A stretch of 6,141 nucleotides of DNA from Flavobacteriales bacterium (lineage in GTDB: Bacteria > Bacteroidota > Bacteroidia > Flavobacteriales_D > Crocinitomicaceae), in the NCBI GenBank assembly GCA_947458985.1, contig CANHBA010000134.1, positions 1 to 6,141 of the forward strand, read 5' to 3'. Positions 4,785 to 6,141 of this stretch are shown one piece after another. The notes beneath the pieces are model-generated. The model had not been told where the DNA came from. It did not search any database and was given only the letters and a program-made list of their open reading frames with translations. The translations under genes and the position numbers were made by a program. Position 1 is the first letter of the stretch. Every line of letters begins with the position of its first letter.

Positions 4785-4837
4785 GGGAAAAAGCATTAAT
4801 TCTATGCATGTAAAGTAATAATTAAAAGAAAAATATC

Positions 4838-4845
4838 CATCTTTG
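4838..4845 (+). promoter_or_regulatory. Candidate -7 element (CATCTTTG) for the HAD gene
   Basis: CATCTTTG matches TAnnTTTG at five of six fixed positions and lies 17 nt before the ATG at 4863, in the 90-bp divergent region shared with the WYL gene. No TTG at the expected -33 position was seen, so support is weak. Confidence 0.3.
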
Positions 4846-4862
4846 AAATACACCAGAACCCC

Positions 4863-5267
4863 ATGACCATCTACCTCGACTTCGACGGCACCATTGTAGA
4901 ACACAACTACCCTGCTCTCGGCGCGCCGAACCCGCATGCCTTGCGCGTGATTGCCAAATTGCAAGCAAACGGGCATCAACTTGTTTTGAATACGTATCGC
5001 GCTGATTTGAATGACGGGAGTCTGGAAGAAGCCTTGGCCTATTTGAATTCGAGTGGAGAAGTGGAGCCTATCAGCGAATGCCTGGACTTAAAAGTGAATC
5101 CGCCGCGTTTTGATTTGGATGAAGCGCTGCAATTAGATGAGTTGTACATCGACGACATTTCGGAAGGCACACCCATGCGGCCAAATAAAGTACTTGAATG
5201 GGGCTTGATGGTAGATTGGATTGAGCTGGAGCGCTTGTTGATCAACGCCGGAATCTGTTCAAAATAA
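4863..5267 (+). CDS. Small HAD-superfamily hydrolase (BT0820-like phosphatase), 134 aa
   Basis: The N-terminus MTIYLDFDGTIVEHNYP holds HAD motif I (D6-F-D8-G-T), with nucleophile and acid/base aspartates. Motif II is the Thr of VLNTYR (T44). K77 in LDLKVN is the possible motif III lysine. Motif IV is D97-D98 in LYIDDISEGTP, followed by the Gly-x-Pro seen in this group. Its length, without a large cap domain, fits the small Bacteroides BT0820-like HAD phosphatases, which carry a similar DFDGTIVE.xYP start. It is predicted to be a cytosolic Mg2+-dependent phosphohydrolase; the substrate cannot be told. In place of the usual tryptophan-containing motif II (LWTYR) it has LNTYR. It diverges from the WYL gene, and its last 26 bp overlap the 3' end of the VanZ-like gene tail to tail. 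No Shine-Dalgarno sequence is seen. Confidence 0.85.
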   Translation: MTIYLDFDGTIVEHNYPALGAPNPHALRVIAKLQANGHQLVLNTYRADLNDGSLEEALAYLNSSGEVEPISECLDLKVNPPRFDLDEALQLDELYIDDISEGTPMRPNKVLEWGLMVDWIELERLLINAGICSK

Positions 5268-5613
5268 AGAAGGTTATTGCGCCATAAACTAAGCCATGAA
5301 AATTTGCAAGAACGTCTTCGGGGTCGAACCTGCCATGTATTCGCCGGCCCACTAGCCGCAGTGAAATTTCGTTAGAGAAATCCTGGAAGAGCTCAATTCC
5401 AATTCCAAAAAATAGAAGTAGCATAAAAATCAGAAACCATTTTTTAGGAAATAAAAAACTGAAAAAAAGGTATGCTGAAAAATAGAATGCGGTGTGTAGC
5501 TCTTTGTCGTAATGATGAAAAACACGAGGTAACTTGAGCATAAAAACAATAAGCGATAGTAAAGTCAGAACGACTACTATCCTTTGCTTTTTATACTTTC
5601 CTTGCACTTCCAT
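5242..5613 (-). CDS. VanZ-like integral membrane protein (123 aa)
   Basis: Four membrane segments are visible at about 11-28, 40-56, 58-74 and 103-119. The VanZ-family signature is present: D36-K-x-x-H40 with AFYFSAY at the start of the second helix, E74-x-x-Q77 (GIELFQDFS), and D97-x-x-D100-x-x-A-N-x-x-G (RFDPEDVLANFHG). VanZ itself gives low-level teicoplanin resistance, but most homologues of this length have unknown, envelope-related roles, so no resistance should be read into it. The start ATG at 5613 lies inside the end of the upstream DUF6804-like gene (23-bp overlap), so the two are co-transcribed and probably translationally coupled. The 3' end overlaps the convergent HAD gene by 26 bp, and no terminator is visible. 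Confidence 0.9.
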   Translation of the reverse strand: MEVQGKYKKQRIVVVLTLLSLIVFMLKLPRVFHHYDKELHTAFYFSAYLFFSFLFPKKWFLIFMLLLFFGIGIELFQDFSNEISLRLVGRRIHGRFDPEDVLANFHGLVYGAITFFILNRFRR

Positions 5614-5875
5614 ACCCCAACAATCCTACCCCTACAATTACATCAACTATATTCCAAAGTGTTCTTCCTAAACTGATTTTGAAAAACGGTTGAAACAAAA
5701 CAGCTAGAACAATAAATACAAGAACCAATTCCTTTCGCCCATCTTCATTTTCTTGATAAGCCGCATAACCGAAAAATGCGGCGGCGGCGAAGCGTACAAA
5801 TTGGTAATAGCCATAGGGCATGTCTGCCAGGCAAAGGAACAGCAGAATAGCGAGGATGAAGGAAAGTGGTTTCAT
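5591..5875 (-). CDS. DUF6804-like small membrane protein (94 aa)
   Basis: This small hydrophobic protein has three to four membrane segments (about 4-17, 26-41, 48-63 and 75-90). It carries the conserved pattern I associate with DUF6804: MPYGYYQFVRF (19-29) after the first helix, and LFQPFFKISLGRTLWNIVD (60-78) before the last. No enzymatic residues are evident and the function is unknown. ATG at 5875 is the only sensible start and gives the usual MKPLSFILAI-type beginning. It is the first gene of a two-gene operon with the overlapping VanZ-like gene and diverges from the gene at 5989. A candidate -7 box, TATCTTTA, lies 13 nt upstream. Confidence 0.82.
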   Translation of the reverse strand: MKPLSFILAILLFLCLADMPYGYYQFVRFAAAAFFGYAAYQENEDGRKELVLVFIVLAVLFQPFFKISLGRTLWNIVDVIVGVGLLGYGSARKV

Positions 5876-5888
5876 AAAATTACTTGAA

Positions 5889-5896
5889 TAAAGATA
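5889..5896 (-). promoter_or_regulatory. Candidate -7 element (TATCTTTA) for the DUF6804-VanZ operon
   Basis: On the minus strand TATCTTTA matches TAnnTTTG at five of six fixed positions, 13 nt before the ATG at 5875. A TTTTG lies 24 nt upstream, slightly far for the -33 element. The 113-bp region up to 5988 is AT-rich, as expected for a divergent promoter region. Confidence 0.4.
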
Positions 5897-5962
5897 TTAA
5901 AATATTGTGTTTTTTCGACTCAAAATTAACCTAAACTTTATGCTAATCGCCTAATCATTCCC

Positions 5963-5970
5963 TATATTTA
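5963..5970 (+). promoter_or_regulatory. Weak candidate -7 element (TATATTTA) for the gene at 5989
   Basis: TATATTTA matches five of the six fixed bases of TAnnTTTG and ends 18 nt before the ATG at 5989. A TTTA about 22 nt upstream is a poor -33. In such an AT-rich stretch this could be chance. Confidence 0.25.
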
Positions 5971-5988
5971 CCTATCAATTTTTGACAC

Positions 5989-6141
5989 ATGAAAACACTT
6001 ATTTCCTGGATAGCGCACCATAATGACTTTGAAAATGGGAATTTCAAGCCTAACGGGCCTACAGCGAGTTTTCATAAATACTTTTTCAAGCATGAGCGGC
6101 ATATTTTGCTTTCTGGTGAGCCAGATGAGCAGAATGACAAC
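5989..6141 (+). CDS. N-terminal part of a probable RtcR/CARF-type sigma-54 activator, cut by the right edge
   Basis: ATG at 5989 opens a 51-codon frame that runs off the window. It begins MKTLISWIAHHNDFENG, then has PNGPTASFHKYFFKHERHIL and LLSGEPDEQND. From memory, the pattern 'MKTLISW.A..NDF..G....GPT..FHK.F..HD+HILL' opens Bacteroidota proteins annotated as sigma-54-interacting regulators related to RtcR. Their N-terminal domain is a CARF-type Rossmann fold, followed by an AAA+ and a Fis-type DNA-binding domain. RtcR activates RNA-repair genes (rtcA/rtcB) in proteobacteria. Only the start of the N-terminal domain is visible here, so the AAA+ part is unproven. The gene is divergent from the DUF6804-VanZ operon. 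The start codon choice is good: no in-frame ATG lies nearby upstream. Confidence 0.6.
   Translation, partial: MKTLISWIAHHNDFENGNFKPNGPTASFHKYFFKHERHILLSGEPDEQNDN

Noticed and set aside
4773..4979. N-terminal extension of the WYL protein to an ATG at 4979
   Set aside because: It would overlap the start of the clear HAD gene on the other strand by 117 bp, and the extra 69 residues lack family character. MPTNKNAYQRYVLID at 4772 is the normal WYL-regulator start.

Overview
The window looks like a chromosomal segment of a Bacteroidota bacterium, possibly from the Saprospiria/Cytophagia side. The evidence is indirect. Start codons lack clear Shine-Dalgarno sequences. Several genes are preceded by boxes close to the Bacteroidota -7 consensus TAnnTTTG. 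The protein set (DUF6804-like membrane protein, VanZ-like protein, BT0820-type HAD protein, AlbA_2/HATPase regulator with a TPHV-repeat linker) is typical of that phylum. Base composition is patchy, about 35% to 60% GC in rows counted by hand, so parts were probably acquired separately.

Left part (1-748). A gene enters from the left edge on the minus strand (1-153); it may be the N-terminus of a DNA methylase or restriction-type protein. The next 450 bases look empty but hold a decayed tyrosine recombinase (276 to about 602, minus), recognisable from IRAKINKK, LRHSYG, GTDLAYILELLG, TTEIYT and a SPFDDL terminus, and broken by stops and frameshifts. It is joined directly to a 5' stub of a MazG-like nucleotide pyrophosphohydrolase (604-702, minus). 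An 11-bp direct repeat lies at the junction.

Central part (749-4772). Four intact minus-strand genes sit around one plus-strand gene. From right to left they are a WYL-domain regulator (3783-4772), a small protein whose start overlaps the WYL stop by 4 bp (3370-3786), then, beyond the plus-strand gene, a second small protein (1318-1803) and a 173-residue coiled-coil protein with two UVR-like motifs (749-1270). The two small proteins are paralogues: a gapless 54-residue block is 50% identical. The plus-strand gene between them (2025-3359) encodes an AlbA_2/HATPase-type regulator with five TPHV repeats and a Fic-like C-terminal winged helix. It is AT-rich compared with its flanks. The divergent region 1804-2024 carries a perfect 9-bp inverted repeat (CACTCCGTA-N7-TACGGAGTG) plus a third half-site, a likely operator. 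My reading is that a WYL-paralogue-paralogue-UVR-like-MazG transcription unit was split by entry of the AlbA_2 regulator and lost its MazG end by recombination with an integrase fragment. This is inference.

Right part (4773-6141). A small HAD-type hydrolase (4863-5267, plus) diverges from the WYL gene. It converges, with a 26-bp overlap, on a two-gene minus-strand membrane-protein operon (DUF6804-like then VanZ-like, overlapping by 23 bp). At the right edge a gene begins (5989, plus) whose N-terminus resembles RtcR/CARF-type sigma-54 activators.

No rRNA, tRNA, CRISPR array or intact insertion sequence was seen. The stretch 154-275 shows nothing I can name.
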